Source: Pseudomonadota bacterium
GTDB taxonomy: Bacteria > Pseudomonadota > Gammaproteobacteria > Enterobacterales > Enterobacteriaceae
Reading direction: 5' to 3'
DNA: 5,751 nt
Assembly: GCA_023425455.1 (NCBI GenBank)
Contig: JAFACP010000308.1
Span: 1 to 5,751 of the forward strand
Below are positions 1 to 5,751 of this stretch, one piece after another. The position numbers were made by a program, and so were the translations under genes. Under the pieces are notes generated by a model. That model made no database searches. It was not told the DNA's origin and saw only the letters and a program-made list of their open reading frames with translations. Within the stretch, counting starts at the first letter, position 1; each line of letters starts with the position of its first letter.

Positions 1-838
1 GCGTAAAGCGACGCTCGATACGCTGGCGCTCTACCTGGCCTGCGGTATCGATCCGGAAAAAAGCACCATCTTCGTTCAGTCCCATGTGCCGGAGCATGCG
101 CAGCTGGGCTGGGCGTTGAACTGCTACACCTACTTTGGTGAGCTGAGCCGTATGACGCAGTTCAAAGACAAGTCAGCGCGCTACGCCGAAAACATTAACG
201 CCGGCCTGTTCGACTACCCGGTGCTGATGGCGGCCGATATCCTCCTGTATCAGACGAACCAGGTGCCGGTGGGTGAAGATCAGAAGCAGCATCTGGAGCT
301 GAGCCGCGATATCGCCCAGCGCTTTAATGCCATTTACGGTGACGTCTTCAACGTGCCAGAGCCGTTTATTCCGAAATCCGGCGCACGCGTGATGTCGCTG
401 CTGGAGCCGACGAAGAAGATGTCCAAATCTGACGATAACCGTAACAACGTTATCGGCCTGCTGGAAGATCCGAAATCGGTGGTGAAAAAGCTCAAGCGCG
501 CGGTGACCGATTCCGACGAACCGCCTGTCGTCCGTTACGACGTGCAGAACAAAGCGGGCGTCTCCAACCTGCTGGATATTCTCTCCGGCGTGACCGGCCA
601 GAGTATTCCGGAGCTGGAACAGCACTTCGAAGGCAAAATGTATGGTCACCTGAAAGGCGAAGTCGCCGATGCCGTTTCCGCTATGCTGACCGAGCTGCAG
701 GCACGCTACAACCGCTTCCGTAACGACGAAGCCTTCCTGCAGAAGGTGATGAAAGAGGGGGCGGAAAAAGCCAGCGCGCACGCCTCCCTGACCCTGAAAG
801 CGGTCTACGACGCGATCGGGTTTGTGGCCAGGCCATAA
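1..838 (+). CDS. trpS: Tryptophanyl-tRNA synthetase, 5'-truncated by the window edge
   Basis: This class I aminoacyl-tRNA synthetase charges tRNA-Trp with tryptophan using ATP in the cytoplasm. The reading frame runs in from the left edge (first full codon at base 2) and ends with TAA at 836-838, giving 278 residues. Aligned from memory with the 334-residue E. coli protein, the first residue corresponds to about R57, so the N-terminal HIGH-type ATP-binding signature lies outside the window. Visible landmarks are the AADILLYQ and GEDQKQH segments of the active-site region and the KMSKS loop at bases 416-430, which falls at residues 195-199 in E. coli numbering. The C-terminal end (AIGFVARP) closely matches E. 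coli (AIGFVAKP). The GTG at 86 is an internal valine and not a start. The gene converges on cysG and shares its terminator. Nothing suggests damage; the truncation is only the window boundary. Confidence 0.98.
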   Translation, partial: RKATLDTLALYLACGIDPEKSTIFVQSHVPEHAQLGWALNCYTYFGELSRMTQFKDKSARYAENINAGLFDYPVLMAADILLYQTNQVPVGEDQKQHLELSRDIAQRFNAIYGDVFNVPEPFIPKSGARVMSLLEPTKKMSKSDDNRNNVIGLLEDPKSVVKKLKRAVTDSDEPPVVRYDVQNKAGVSNLLDILSGVTGQSIPELEQHFEGKMYGHLKGEVADAVSAMLTELQARYNRFRNDEAFLQKVMKEGAEKASAHASLTLKAVYDAIGFVARP

Positions 839-847
839 CCCTGCGAC

Positions 848-884
848 ACATAAAAAAACCGGGTCGGCCCCGGTTTTTTTATGT
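848..884. terminator. Bidirectional intrinsic terminator between trpS and cysG
   Basis: A perfect 16-bp inverted repeat (848-863 and 869-884) surrounds a 5-base loop. Each arm has a GC core (CCGGG/CCCGG) followed outward by seven A or T residues, so either strand transcribes a GC stem followed by a U7 run. It lies 9 bases after the trpS stop and 57 bases beyond the cysG stop. It can therefore end both the rightward trpS transcript and the leftward nirBD-cysG transcript. Confidence 0.95.
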
Positions 885-941
885 CCGAAACATGCCGGTT
901 GCGCTGCTGACGGCCTGACTCGTACAGGATGACCCGCGAGG

Positions 942-2315
942 TCAGTGGCTGGAGAACCAGTTCAGCTTGTCACGCAGCTCGACCACGCGGCCCACGACGA
1001 TCAGCGCCGGGCTTTCAACCTGCTGCGCCAGCGCTTCCAGCTGTGTCAGCACGCCACTTACCACGCGTTGTTTGACCGAGGTGCCATTTTCGATCAGCGC
1101 GACGGGCATATCTTCCTCCATACGGTGCTCCAGCAGCTTCGCCTGAATGGTGGCGGCCTGATTCAGCCCCATGTAGAACACCAGCGTCTGCTTTTCCGCC
1201 GCCAGGTTATGCCAGTCCAGCTCGCAGCCGGTTTTCAGGTGACCGGTGACCAGACGCACGCTCTGGGCATAATCGCGGTGGGTCAGCGGTATGCCGGAAT
1301 AGGCCGAACAGCCGGAGGCTGCGGTAATGCCCGGCACGACGGAAAACGGGATCCCCGCATGGCACAAGGTTTCCAGCTCTTCGCCGCCGCGGCCAAAGAT
1401 AAAGGGATCGCCGCCTTTAAGGCGCACCACGCGTTTGCCTTTCTGCGCTTCCCGCAGCAGGATCTGGTTAATCTCTTCCTGCGGCACGCAGTGGAAGCCC
1501 GCGCGTTTGCCGACGAAGACGCGATCGGCGTCGCGGCGGACCAGGTTGAGGATGTCGTCGGAGACCAGACGGTCGTACACCACGGTATCGGCCTGCTGGA
1601 TCTGCTGTAGCCCTTTCAGGGTCAACAGGCCTGCATCGCCAGGACCTGCGCCCACCAGCACCACTTCCCCACGCGTGTCCAGCGGTTCGCTGAGCAGCTG
1701 TTCGGTGGTGCGGGCGACGGAGGCGGCGTCCTGATTCGCCAGCGACTGGGCCAGCCTGTCGTTGACGAAAAATTTCTCCCAGAATCGGCGGCGTTCACCC
1801 ACGGTTGCGAAGGTCTGCTTCACCCTGGCGCGGAGTTGCCCGGCATAGTGCGCCACCTGGCCGAGATGCTGCGGCAGTAGGGACTCCAGTTTTTCGCGCA
1901 ACAGGCGCGCCAGCACGGGAGACGTTCCACCAGAGGAGACGGCCACCATCAGCGGCGAGCGATCGATAATCGACGGCATGATAAAGCTGGCCTCTTTCGG
2001 CGCATCCACCACGTTACAGAAGATACGCCGCGCTTCGCAGGCATCACTGACGCTCTGGTTAACCGCATCGTCATCCGTTGCCGCAATTGTCAGCCAGCAG
2101 GTATCCAGCAGGGACTCGTCAAACGCCCCTTGTACCAGCGTGAGCATCCCTTCCTGTGCCCAGGCGTCGAACTGTGGCGCAAAGGAGAGGGCATTGACGG
2201 TAAGCCGGGCGCCGGCCTCCAGCAGCAGGCGCGCTTTACGTTCAGCGACATCGCCACCGCCCACGAGCAGGCAGTCGCGGTTGCGTAATTGACAAAAAAT
2301 CGGCAGGTGATCCAC
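942..2315 (-). CDS. cysG: Siroheme synthase, trifunctional
   Basis: CysG converts uroporphyrinogen III to siroheme by SAM-dependent bis-methylation, NAD+-dependent dehydrogenation of precorrin-2, and ferrochelation. Siroheme serves NirB and sulfite reductase CysI. The length, 457 residues, equals that of E. coli and Salmonella CysG. The N-terminal dehydrogenase/ferrochelatase half (about 1-210) carries the Rossmann motif [10 protein letters not shown] at 18-27, D104 in [11 protein letters not shown], and S128 in [11 protein letters not shown], the serine phosphorylated in Salmonella. The C-terminal methyltransferase half (about 216-457) carries [16 protein letters not shown]248, K270, the [16 protein letters not shown] loop, PGITAASG, and M382 in FYMG. 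The start is GTG, as I recall for E. coli, with GAGG 7 bases upstream; the only in-frame upstream ATG nearby (2331-2333) runs into TGA two codons later. The gene lies 134 bases downstream of nirD on the same strand, and may be expressed by readthrough plus its own promoter. All expected key residues are present. Confidence 0.98.
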   Translation of the reverse strand: MDHLPIFCQLRNRDCLLVGGGDVAERKARLLLEAGARLTVNALSFAPQFDAWAQEGMLTLVQGAFDESLLDTCWLTIAATDDDAVNQSVSDACEARRIFCNVVDAPKEASFIMPSIIDRSPLMVAVSSGGTSPVLARLLREKLESLLPQHLGQVAHYAGQLRARVKQTFATVGERRRFWEKFFVNDRLAQSLANQDAASVARTTEQLLSEPLDTRGEVVLVGAGPGDAGLLTLKGLQQIQQADTVVYDRLVSDDILNLVRRDADRVFVGKRAGFHCVPQEEINQILLREAQKGKRVVRLKGGDPFIFGRGGEELETLCHAGIPFSVVPGITAASGCSAYSGIPLTHRDYAQSVRLVTGHLKTGCELDWHNLAAEKQTLVFYMGLNQAATIQAKLLEHRMEEDMPVALIENGTSVKQRVVSGVLTQLEALAQQVESPALIVVGRVVELRDKLNWFSSH

Positions 2316-2322
2316 GACGTTA

Positions 2323-2326
2323 CCTC
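2323..2326 (-). promoter_or_regulatory. Ribosome binding site deciding the cysG GTG start
   Basis: GAGG is followed by seven bases and then GTG at 2315-2313. This supports the GTG codon as the start, because no usable in-frame ATG precedes it. The predicted N-terminus ([10 protein letters not shown]) matches that of E. coli CysG. Confidence 0.8.
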
Positions 2327-2358
2327 ACAGCATTCATGGCGGGGGAAGAATTGACGTC

Positions 2359-2367
2359 AGGATAACA
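2359..2367 (-). promoter_or_regulatory. Possible extended -10 of a cysG promoter
   Basis: On the - strand, TGTTATCCT reads as an extended -10 (TGN plus TATCCT, four of six matches to TATAAT). No good -35 is visible 16-18 bases upstream. It would start transcription near 2352 and give a leader of about 36 bases. E. coli cysG is reported to have a weak constitutive promoter inside nirC; because nirC is missing here, an equivalent promoter would have to lie in this spacer or upstream. This is an inference from a short motif. Confidence 0.22.
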
Positions 2368-2401
2368 GCAGGAATCGTACAGAACATACGGTTTTTCCTG
2401 C
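2368..2401 (-). repeat. Nested inverted repeat in the nirD-cysG spacer
   Basis: GCAGGAA (2368-2374) and TTCCTGC (2395-2401) form a 7-bp outer stem. CGTA (2376-2379) and TACG (2387-2390) form a 4-bp inner stem around a 7-base loop, with an asymmetric internal bulge (1 against 4 bases). No T-run follows in the direction of transcription, so it is not a standard terminator. It could be an mRNA processing or stability structure between nirD and cysG, or a protein-binding palindrome. Confidence 0.5.
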
Positions 2402-2423
2402 CGTTACCCATAAGGGGTCATAA

Positions 2424-2443
2424 GCCTTTCCTATTGAAAAGGC
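2424..2443 (-). repeat. Small hairpin just after nirD
   Basis: GCCTTT (2424-2429) and AAAGGC (2438-2443) are a perfect 6-bp inverted repeat around an 8-base loop. It begins 6 bases beyond the nirD stop codon in the direction of transcription. There is no run of T after the stem, so strong termination is unlikely. It could protect the nirBD message from 3' exonucleases or attenuate readthrough into cysG. Confidence 0.4.
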
Positions 2444-2449
2444 GAGAGG

Positions 2450-2776
2450 TTACGCTTTCAGCTGCACCTCGCCGTCCTTCACGCGGACGTCGTAGTGTTT
2501 GACCGAGAAGCTTTCATCTTCCATGCAGAGTCCGTCGGTTAAGCGGAAGCGCTGCTTTTTCAGTGGGCTGGCAACCCACAGCTCGCCCTGGTGCTCCGCA
2601 ATCAGACCGCGGGAGAGCACGCTGGCCTCGAAGAACGGGTCGATATTGCTGATGGCATAGACCTGTTCATCGTGGCGAGGGCGGAAAATCGCCACCTGCT
2701 CGTTGCCCAGCAGGGCACAGACGCCGGTTGCTGGCAGAATGTCGTTAATGTTGCAGATGTTTACCCACTGGCTCAT
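2450..2776 (-). CDS. nirD: Nitrite reductase (NADH) small subunit
   Basis: NirD is the small partner of NirB in the cytoplasmic NADH-dependent assimilatory-type nitrite reductase that reduces nitrite to ammonium. The protein has 108 residues, the same length as E. coli NirD, and shares long stretches such as the DPFFE, LIAEHQGELW and SPLKKQRFRL regions. It has the Rieske-like fold of the NirD family but lacks the Cys-X-His and Cys-X2-His cluster ligands; its cysteines (C8, C20, C84) are not arranged as a Rieske pair, as expected for the family. The ATG start (2776-2774) overlaps the nirB TGA stop in ATGA, which indicates translational coupling and a matched subunit supply. It ends with TAA at 2452-2450. 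In E. coli the next gene would be nirC; here cysG follows after a 134-base spacer. Confidence 0.97.
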   Translation of the reverse strand: MSQWVNICNINDILPATGVCALLGNEQVAIFRPRHDEQVYAISNIDPFFEASVLSRGLIAEHQGELWVASPLKKQRFRLTDGLCMEDESFSVKHYDVRVKDGEVQLKA

Positions 2777-5316
2777 GCGTTTTCCTCCACCAGCATCACC
2801 GGAATACGTTCATACGGGGTCGCTGGACGGTGCTGTTCGCGCTCCGGCACCACCTGCACGTTCGGGTCGCGCTGGGTGCCGTTGATAAAGTGTTTGAAGC
2901 GCGTCTGCGCCGCTGGCGTGTTCACGGTTTCGGTCCACTCGCAGATCACCGCCTCGCGCAGGCGGCTCATTTCGGCCTCCAGCTGTTCGTTCAGGCCGAG
3001 TTTGTCGTCAATGATGACCGATTTCAGGTAGTCGATGCCGCCGTCCAGGTTATCCAGCCATGACGCGGTGCGCGTCAGCTTGTCGGCCGTACGGATATAG
3101 AACATCATGAAGCGGTCGAGATAGCGGATCAGCGTGTCGTGGTCGAGATCCGCTGCCAGCAGATCGGCATGACGTGGTTTCATCCCGCCGTTGCCACAGA
3201 CATACAGGTTCCAGCCTTTCTCAGTGGCGATGATCCCCACGTCTTTTCCCTGCGCTTCCGCACATTCGCGGGTACAGCCGGAGACGCCGAACTTCATTTT
3301 GTGCGGCGTGCGGATGCCTTTATAGCGGTTTTCCAGCTCCACACCGAAGCCCACGCTATCGCCAACGCCGTAGCGGCACCAGGTACTGCCCACGCAGGTT
3401 TTGGCCATCCGCAGCGCTTTGGCGTACGCGTGGCCGGTTTCGAAGCCCGCGTCAATCAGCTGACGCCAGATTTCCGGCAGGTCATCTTTCTGCGCGCCGA
3501 ACAGACCGATACGCTGAGAGCCGGTGATTTTGGTGTACAGGTTAAATTCACGTGCGATATGGCCAACGGCCATCAGCCCCTCCGGGGTGATCTCGCCGCC
3601 GGCAGAGCGGGGGATCACCGAGTAGGTGCCGTCTTTCTGGATATTCGCCAGGAAGTTGTCGTTGGTGTCCTGGAGCGGAGTGTGGTCGGGTTTGAGAATG
3701 TACTCATTCCAGCAGGACGCCAGCAGGGAGCCTACGGTCGGTTTACACACTTCACAGCCATAGCCCTGACCGTGTTTTTTCAGCAGCTCGTCGAAGGATT
3801 TGATCCCTTCCACGCGGATCAGGTGATACAGCTCCTGGCGGGAGTAGGCGAAGTGCTCACACAGGTTGTTGTTCACTTCGATGCCCTGTTTTGCCAGCTC
3901 GGCGTTCAGCACCTGAGTCACCAGCGGGATACACCCTCCGCAGCCCGTCCCGGCTTTGGTTTCGGCTTTCAGGGCGGCAACGGTGTGGCAGCCCTTATTG
4001 ATGGCCGCGACCAGCATGCCTTTGGTGACGTCGAAGCAGGAGCAAATCTGCGCGCTGTCCGGCAGTTTGTCCACCCCGATAGAGGGTTTACCGCCGGAAG
4101 CGTGTGCCGGGAGGATCAGGGCGTCCGGGTTTCCCGGCAGCTCAATGGCGTTCAGCACCAGCTGCAGCAGGTTGCCGTAATCACTGGTGTCACCCACCAG
4201 CACCGCACCCAGCAGGGTTTTGTTGTCCTGGCTGACGATCAGGCGCTTGTAGACCTCTTTGCTTTCATCCAGATAGACGTAGCTACGGGCGTTCGGGGTA
4301 CGAGCGTGCGCATCACCGATACCGCCAACGTCAACGCCCAGCAGTTTGAGCTTAGCGCTCATATCAGCGCCTTCGAAGGTATTGTCGTTGCCGAGGATAT
4401 GGTCGACGGCGACCTGCGCCATTTTGTAGCCTGGCGCCACCAGGCCATACACGCGGTTATTCCAGCTGGCGCATTCGCCGATAGCGTAAATATCCGGATC
4501 GGAGGTCTGGCAGGCATCGTTAATCATGATCCCGCCGCGTTGGGCTACCGCCAGACCGCATTGATTGGCCAGCTTGTCGCGCGGGCGAATGCCGGTTGAG
4601 AAGACGATAAAGTCCACTTCCAGTGCGCTGCCGTCAGCAAAATGCATCGTTTTACGTGCTTCACTGCCCTGCTGGACGATCTCTTTGGTGTTTTTGCTGG
4701 TGTGAACTTTCACGTCCATGCTTTCGATTTTGCGCTTCAGCTGATCGCCACCCATGTGATCAAGCTGCTCGGCCATCAGCATCGGGGCGAATTCGATTAC
4801 GTGGGTTTCCACGCCGAGGTTTTTCAGGGCGCCAGCGGCTTCGAGACCCAGCAGGCCGCCGCCGATCACCGCGCCGCGTTTGCTGCGGCGGGCGCAGTTT
4901 TCAATCGCCTTCAGGTCTTCAATGGTACGGTAAACGAAGCAATCCTGCGTTTCAGCGCCTTTGATTGGCGGGATCCACGGATAAGAGCCCGTCGCCATAA
5001 TCAGCTTGTCGTAAAAAACCGTCCGTCCGGCGCTGGAGTGGATCACTTTTTCCTGGCGATTGATGGTGATAGCGCGTTCGCCCACCAGTACGTTTACGCC
5101 ATGCTTCTCGTAGAAACCTTCACGCACAAGGGAGAGCTCTTCGGCGGTATGGTGGGAGAAGTAGGAAGACAAGTGCACACGGTCGTATGCTTTGCGGGGT
5201 TCTTCACAAAAGACGGTAATCTCGAAGCGGGCGGCATCGGCTTTATCGAGGAGATCCTCAATAAAGCGGTGGCCGACCATGCCGTTACCGATGATAGCGA
5301 GTCTGACTTTGCTCAT
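2773..5316 (-). CDS. nirB: Nitrite reductase (NADH) large subunit
   Basis: NirB carries FAD, iron-sulfur clusters and siroheme, and passes electrons from NADH to reduce nitrite by six electrons to ammonium in the anaerobic cytoplasm. Its 847 residues equal the E. coli length. In order: an FAD-binding GxGxxG in IIGNGMVG (8-15), an NADH-binding GxGxxG in IGGGLLG (151-157), the FAD contact segment DIYAIGECA (275-283), a BFD-type [2Fe-2S] domain with C425, C427, C459 and C462, a further cysteine pair at C521 and C524, then the sulfite/nitrite reductase ferredoxin-like and siroheme/[4Fe-4S] domains with C641, C647, C681 and C685 (CVGSTWC and CTREC). The ATG at 5316-5314 is preceded by GAGG at 5325-5322, five bases away, and matches the E. 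coli N-terminus (MSKVRLAIIGNGMVG). It is the first gene of the operon, is coupled to nirD, and its cofactor gene cysG lies downstream. All expected ligands are intact. Confidence 0.98.
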   Translation of the reverse strand: MSKVRLAIIGNGMVGHRFIEDLLDKADAARFEITVFCEEPRKAYDRVHLSSYFSHHTAEELSLVREGFYEKHGVNVLVGERAITINRQEKVIHSSAGRTVFYDKLIMATGSYPWIPPIKGAETQDCFVYRTIEDLKAIENCARRSKRGAVIGGGLLGLEAAGALKNLGVETHVIEFAPMLMAEQLDHMGGDQLKRKIESMDVKVHTSKNTKEIVQQGSEARKTMHFADGSALEVDFIVFSTGIRPRDKLANQCGLAVAQRGGIMINDACQTSDPDIYAIGECASWNNRVYGLVAPGYKMAQVAVDHILGNDNTFEGADMSAKLKLLGVDVGGIGDAHARTPNARSYVYLDESKEVYKRLIVSQDNKTLLGAVLVGDTSDYGNLLQLVLNAIELPGNPDALILPAHASGGKPSIGVDKLPDSAQICSCFDVTKGMLVAAINKGCHTVAALKAETKAGTGCGGCIPLVTQVLNAELAKQGIEVNNNLCEHFAYSRQELYHLIRVEGIKSFDELLKKHGQGYGCEVCKPTVGSLLASCWNEYILKPDHTPLQDTNDNFLANIQKDGTYSVIPRSAGGEITPEGLMAVGHIAREFNLYTKITGSQRIGLFGAQKDDLPEIWRQLIDAGFETGHAYAKALRMAKTCVGSTWCRYGVGDSVGFGVELENRYKGIRTPHKMKFGVSGCTRECAEAQGKDVGIIATEKGWNLYVCGNGGMKPRHADLLAADLDHDTLIRYLDRFMMFYIRTADKLTRTASWLDNLDGGIDYLKSVIIDDKLGLNEQLEAEMSRLREAVICEWTETVNTPAAQTRFKHFINGTQRDPNVQVVPEREQHRPATPYERIPVMLVEENA

Positions 5317-5339
5317 TTTTGCCTCGATTTCTTTTCTAT

Positions 5340-5353
5340 TACCGCCTACCTTA
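5340..5353 (-). promoter_or_regulatory. nirB promoter -10 and predicted start
   Basis: The - strand reads TAAGGT at 5353-5348 as the likely -10 in a context (GAATCGTTAAGGTAGGCGG) that I recall as identical to the E. coli nirB promoter. If FNR sits at -41.5 as in E. coli, transcription starts at the A opposite base 5340, leaving a 24-base leader before the ATG. As expected for an FNR-activated class II promoter, there is no good -35 hexamer; the FNR site covers that position. Confidence 0.75.
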
Positions 5354-5363
5354 ACGATTCAGC
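5350..5363 (-). promoter_or_regulatory. Probable Cra (FruR) site in the nirB promoter
   Basis: GCTGAATCGTTAAG on the - strand fits the Cra consensus core (TGAA followed by TCG and an A/T-rich half). Its centre, 5356.5, is at -16.5 relative to the predicted start. Cra repression of E. coli nirB from about this position has been reported. Here it overlaps the -10, consistent with repression. The motif is seen; binding is inferred. Confidence 0.5.
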
Positions 5364-5374
5364 CGGGGCGCTTA

Positions 5375-5388
5375 TTGATGCAAGTCAA
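5375..5388 (-). promoter_or_regulatory. FNR site activating nirB
   Basis: The - strand reads TTGACTTGCATCAA, matching the FNR consensus TTGAT-N4-ATCAA except for one base in the upstream half (TTGAC). It corresponds in position to the -41.5 FNR site of E. coli nirB, where the sequence is a full consensus. It indicates anaerobic induction of nirBD and, by readthrough, possibly of cysG. Confidence 0.88.
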
Positions 5389-5401
5389 ATACGTCTCTCA
5401 C

Positions 5402-5417
5402 TACCCCTTAAGTGGTA
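5402..5417. promoter_or_regulatory. NarL/NarP 7-2-7 site
   Basis: TACCCCT, TA and AGTGGTA form two inverted heptamers with a 2-base gap. Both match the NarL/NarP heptamer consensus (TACYNMT). The centre, 5409.5, is exactly 28 bp upstream of the FNR centre, which places it at -69.5, the same as in E. coli. It indicates nitrate- and nitrite-responsive activation of nirB. It also lies about 140 bases upstream of codA, but no role there can be claimed. Confidence 0.85.
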
Positions 5418-5428
5418 TGGTGCTGATT
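5416..5428 (-). promoter_or_regulatory. Possible IHF site upstream of nirB
   Basis: AATCAGCACCATA on the - strand matches WATCAR-N4-TTR with one mismatch in the last triplet, and is preceded by an A/T-rich tract. It is centred near -82 and overlaps the edge of the NarL/NarP site. In E. coli nirB, IHF binds near -88 and represses, with NarL/NarP counteracting it. The resemblance in arrangement is suggestive, but the motif is weak. Confidence 0.25.
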
Positions 5429-5545
5429 TATAAGATATTTTGTAAGTTATGGAAATCGCTGGCTTTTCGTTCTCGCCGATTTTGTGTACAACTGAGCGAG
5501 TGTGTTTTTAGATTCGCGCGCATCGCGATATCAGCTGCGTTATTC

Positions 5546-5550
5546 GGGAG
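5546..5550 (+). promoter_or_regulatory. Ribosome binding site of the codA-like gene
   Basis: GGGAG lies five bases before the ATG at 5556-5558 and supports this start. The rest of the upstream region (5418-5545) is A/T-rich in its left part, and I could not identify a confident + strand -35/-10 pair in it. Confidence 0.65.
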
Positions 5551-5555
5551 AAAGT

Positions 5556-5751
5556 ATGTCTACAACACCGCTATGGCTTGTGCAGAATGTTCGTTTACCC
5601 GGCCGTGAGGGCATGTGGCAAATCGCCATTGAGAGCGGTCGTTTCGGCGAGATCGCGCCGATGAACACGACGCATGCGGAGAGTTATGAAGTCCTCAACG
5701 GGCGCGGCGGTCTGGCGATCCCGCCGTTTATTGAACCGCATATTCACCTTG
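5556..5751 (+). CDS. codA: Cytosine deaminase-like amidohydrolase, 3'-truncated by the window edge
   Basis: The first 65 codons are present. The N-terminus resembles E. coli CodA (426-427 residues), which deaminates cytosine to uracil and ammonia for pyrimidine salvage. Shared features are NVRLPGREGMWQI (E. coli NARLPGEEGLWQI) and the segment LAIPPFIEPHIHL (E. coli LVIPPFVEPHIHL). The HIH pair at residues 62 and 64 corresponds to the metal-binding H61 and H63 of E. coli CodA, typical of the amidohydrolase superfamily. The start has a ribosome binding site five bases upstream. The gene is divergent from nirB, with 239 bases between the two starts, and is not preceded by a permease gene (codB) as in E. 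coli codBA. The remaining metal ligands and the specificity-determining C-terminal part are outside the window, so a related deaminase of other substrate preference cannot be excluded. Confidence 0.82.
   Translation, partial: MSTTPLWLVQNVRLPGREGMWQIAIESGRFGEIAPMNTTHAESYEVLNGRGGLAIPPFIEPHIHL

Noticed and set aside
173..781. A 202-codon - strand frame opposite trpS
   Set aside because: It is antisense to a well-matched TrpS coding sequence and shows no recognisable domain.
894..914. A possible degenerate REP-like element (GCCG...CGGC) between the terminator and the cysG stop
   Set aside because: Only 4-bp arms with a 13-base gap, and the rest of the REP consensus is absent.
2352..2359. The 8-bp palindrome TGACGTCA upstream of cysG
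   Set aside because: Too short to assign to a regulator and not repeated elsewhere in the spacer.
2404..2421. A tiny - strand frame (MTPYG, then stop) with AGGA seven bases before its ATG, in the nirD-cysG spacer
   Set aside because: Five codons with no similarity to the NirC N-terminus. Such frames arise by chance, and no regulated structure depending on its translation could be shown.
3139..4599. A 486-codon open frame on the + strand opposite nirB
   Set aside because: It lies antisense to a gene whose product matches NirB with all its cofactor ligands. Long antisense frames are common opposite GC-rich codon-biased genes, and the translation resembles no family I know.
4642..5433. A 263-codon + strand frame running through the 5' end of nirB and its promoter
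   Set aside because: It crosses the nirB start and the FNR and NarL/NarP sites, has no plausible ribosome binding site, and is a shadow of nirB.
5522..5529. The palindrome ATCGCGAT upstream of the codA-like gene
   Set aside because: A short palindrome in GC-rich sequence, with no partner or known operator match (it does not resemble PurR or Nac sites).
5192..5608. A 138-codon + strand frame overlapping the codA start
   Set aside because: It is in a different frame from the codA-like gene, begins inside nirB and covers the regulatory region. The frame starting at 5556 has family similarity and a ribosome binding site.

Overview
The window is a conserved chromosomal housekeeping segment from a GC-rich member of the Enterobacteriaceae. 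The protein sequences are close to Escherichia coli and Salmonella TrpS, CysG, NirD and NirB, with the same lengths for the complete ones. The neighbourhood differs from E. coli, which points to an Enterobacter- or Klebsiella-like genus rather than Escherichia or Salmonella. The genus cannot be fixed from this window alone.

Layout: the 3' five-sixths of trpS (tryptophanyl-tRNA synthetase) enters from the left on the + strand. It ends at a perfect 16-bp hairpin with an A-tract and a T-tract, which serves as a bidirectional terminator. Facing it on the - strand is nirB-nirD-cysG, transcribed right to left. NirB and NirD form the cytoplasmic NADH-dependent siroheme nitrite reductase. CysG makes the siroheme that NirB needs (and that CysI sulfite reductase needs). 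nirB and nirD overlap by 4 bases. nirD and cysG are separated by a 134-base non-coding spacer containing inverted repeats. The nitrite channel gene nirC, which sits in this position in E. coli and Salmonella, is absent.

The 239-base region between nirB and the divergent gene on the right contains a recognisable nirB control region: an FNR site, a 7-2-7 NarL/NarP site 28 bp further upstream, a Cra-like site and a -10 element. The spacing matches the E. coli nirB promoter. The right edge holds the first 65 codons of a cytosine deaminase (codA-like) gene, where E. coli carries tsgA.

Functionally this is an anaerobic nitrite detoxification and ammonia production unit with its cofactor gene, between a translation gene and a pyrimidine salvage gene. 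I see no mobile element, CRISPR array, tRNA or rRNA. I find no convincing undescribed system. The points of interest are the missing nirC, the structured spacer that replaces it, and the altered flanking genes.
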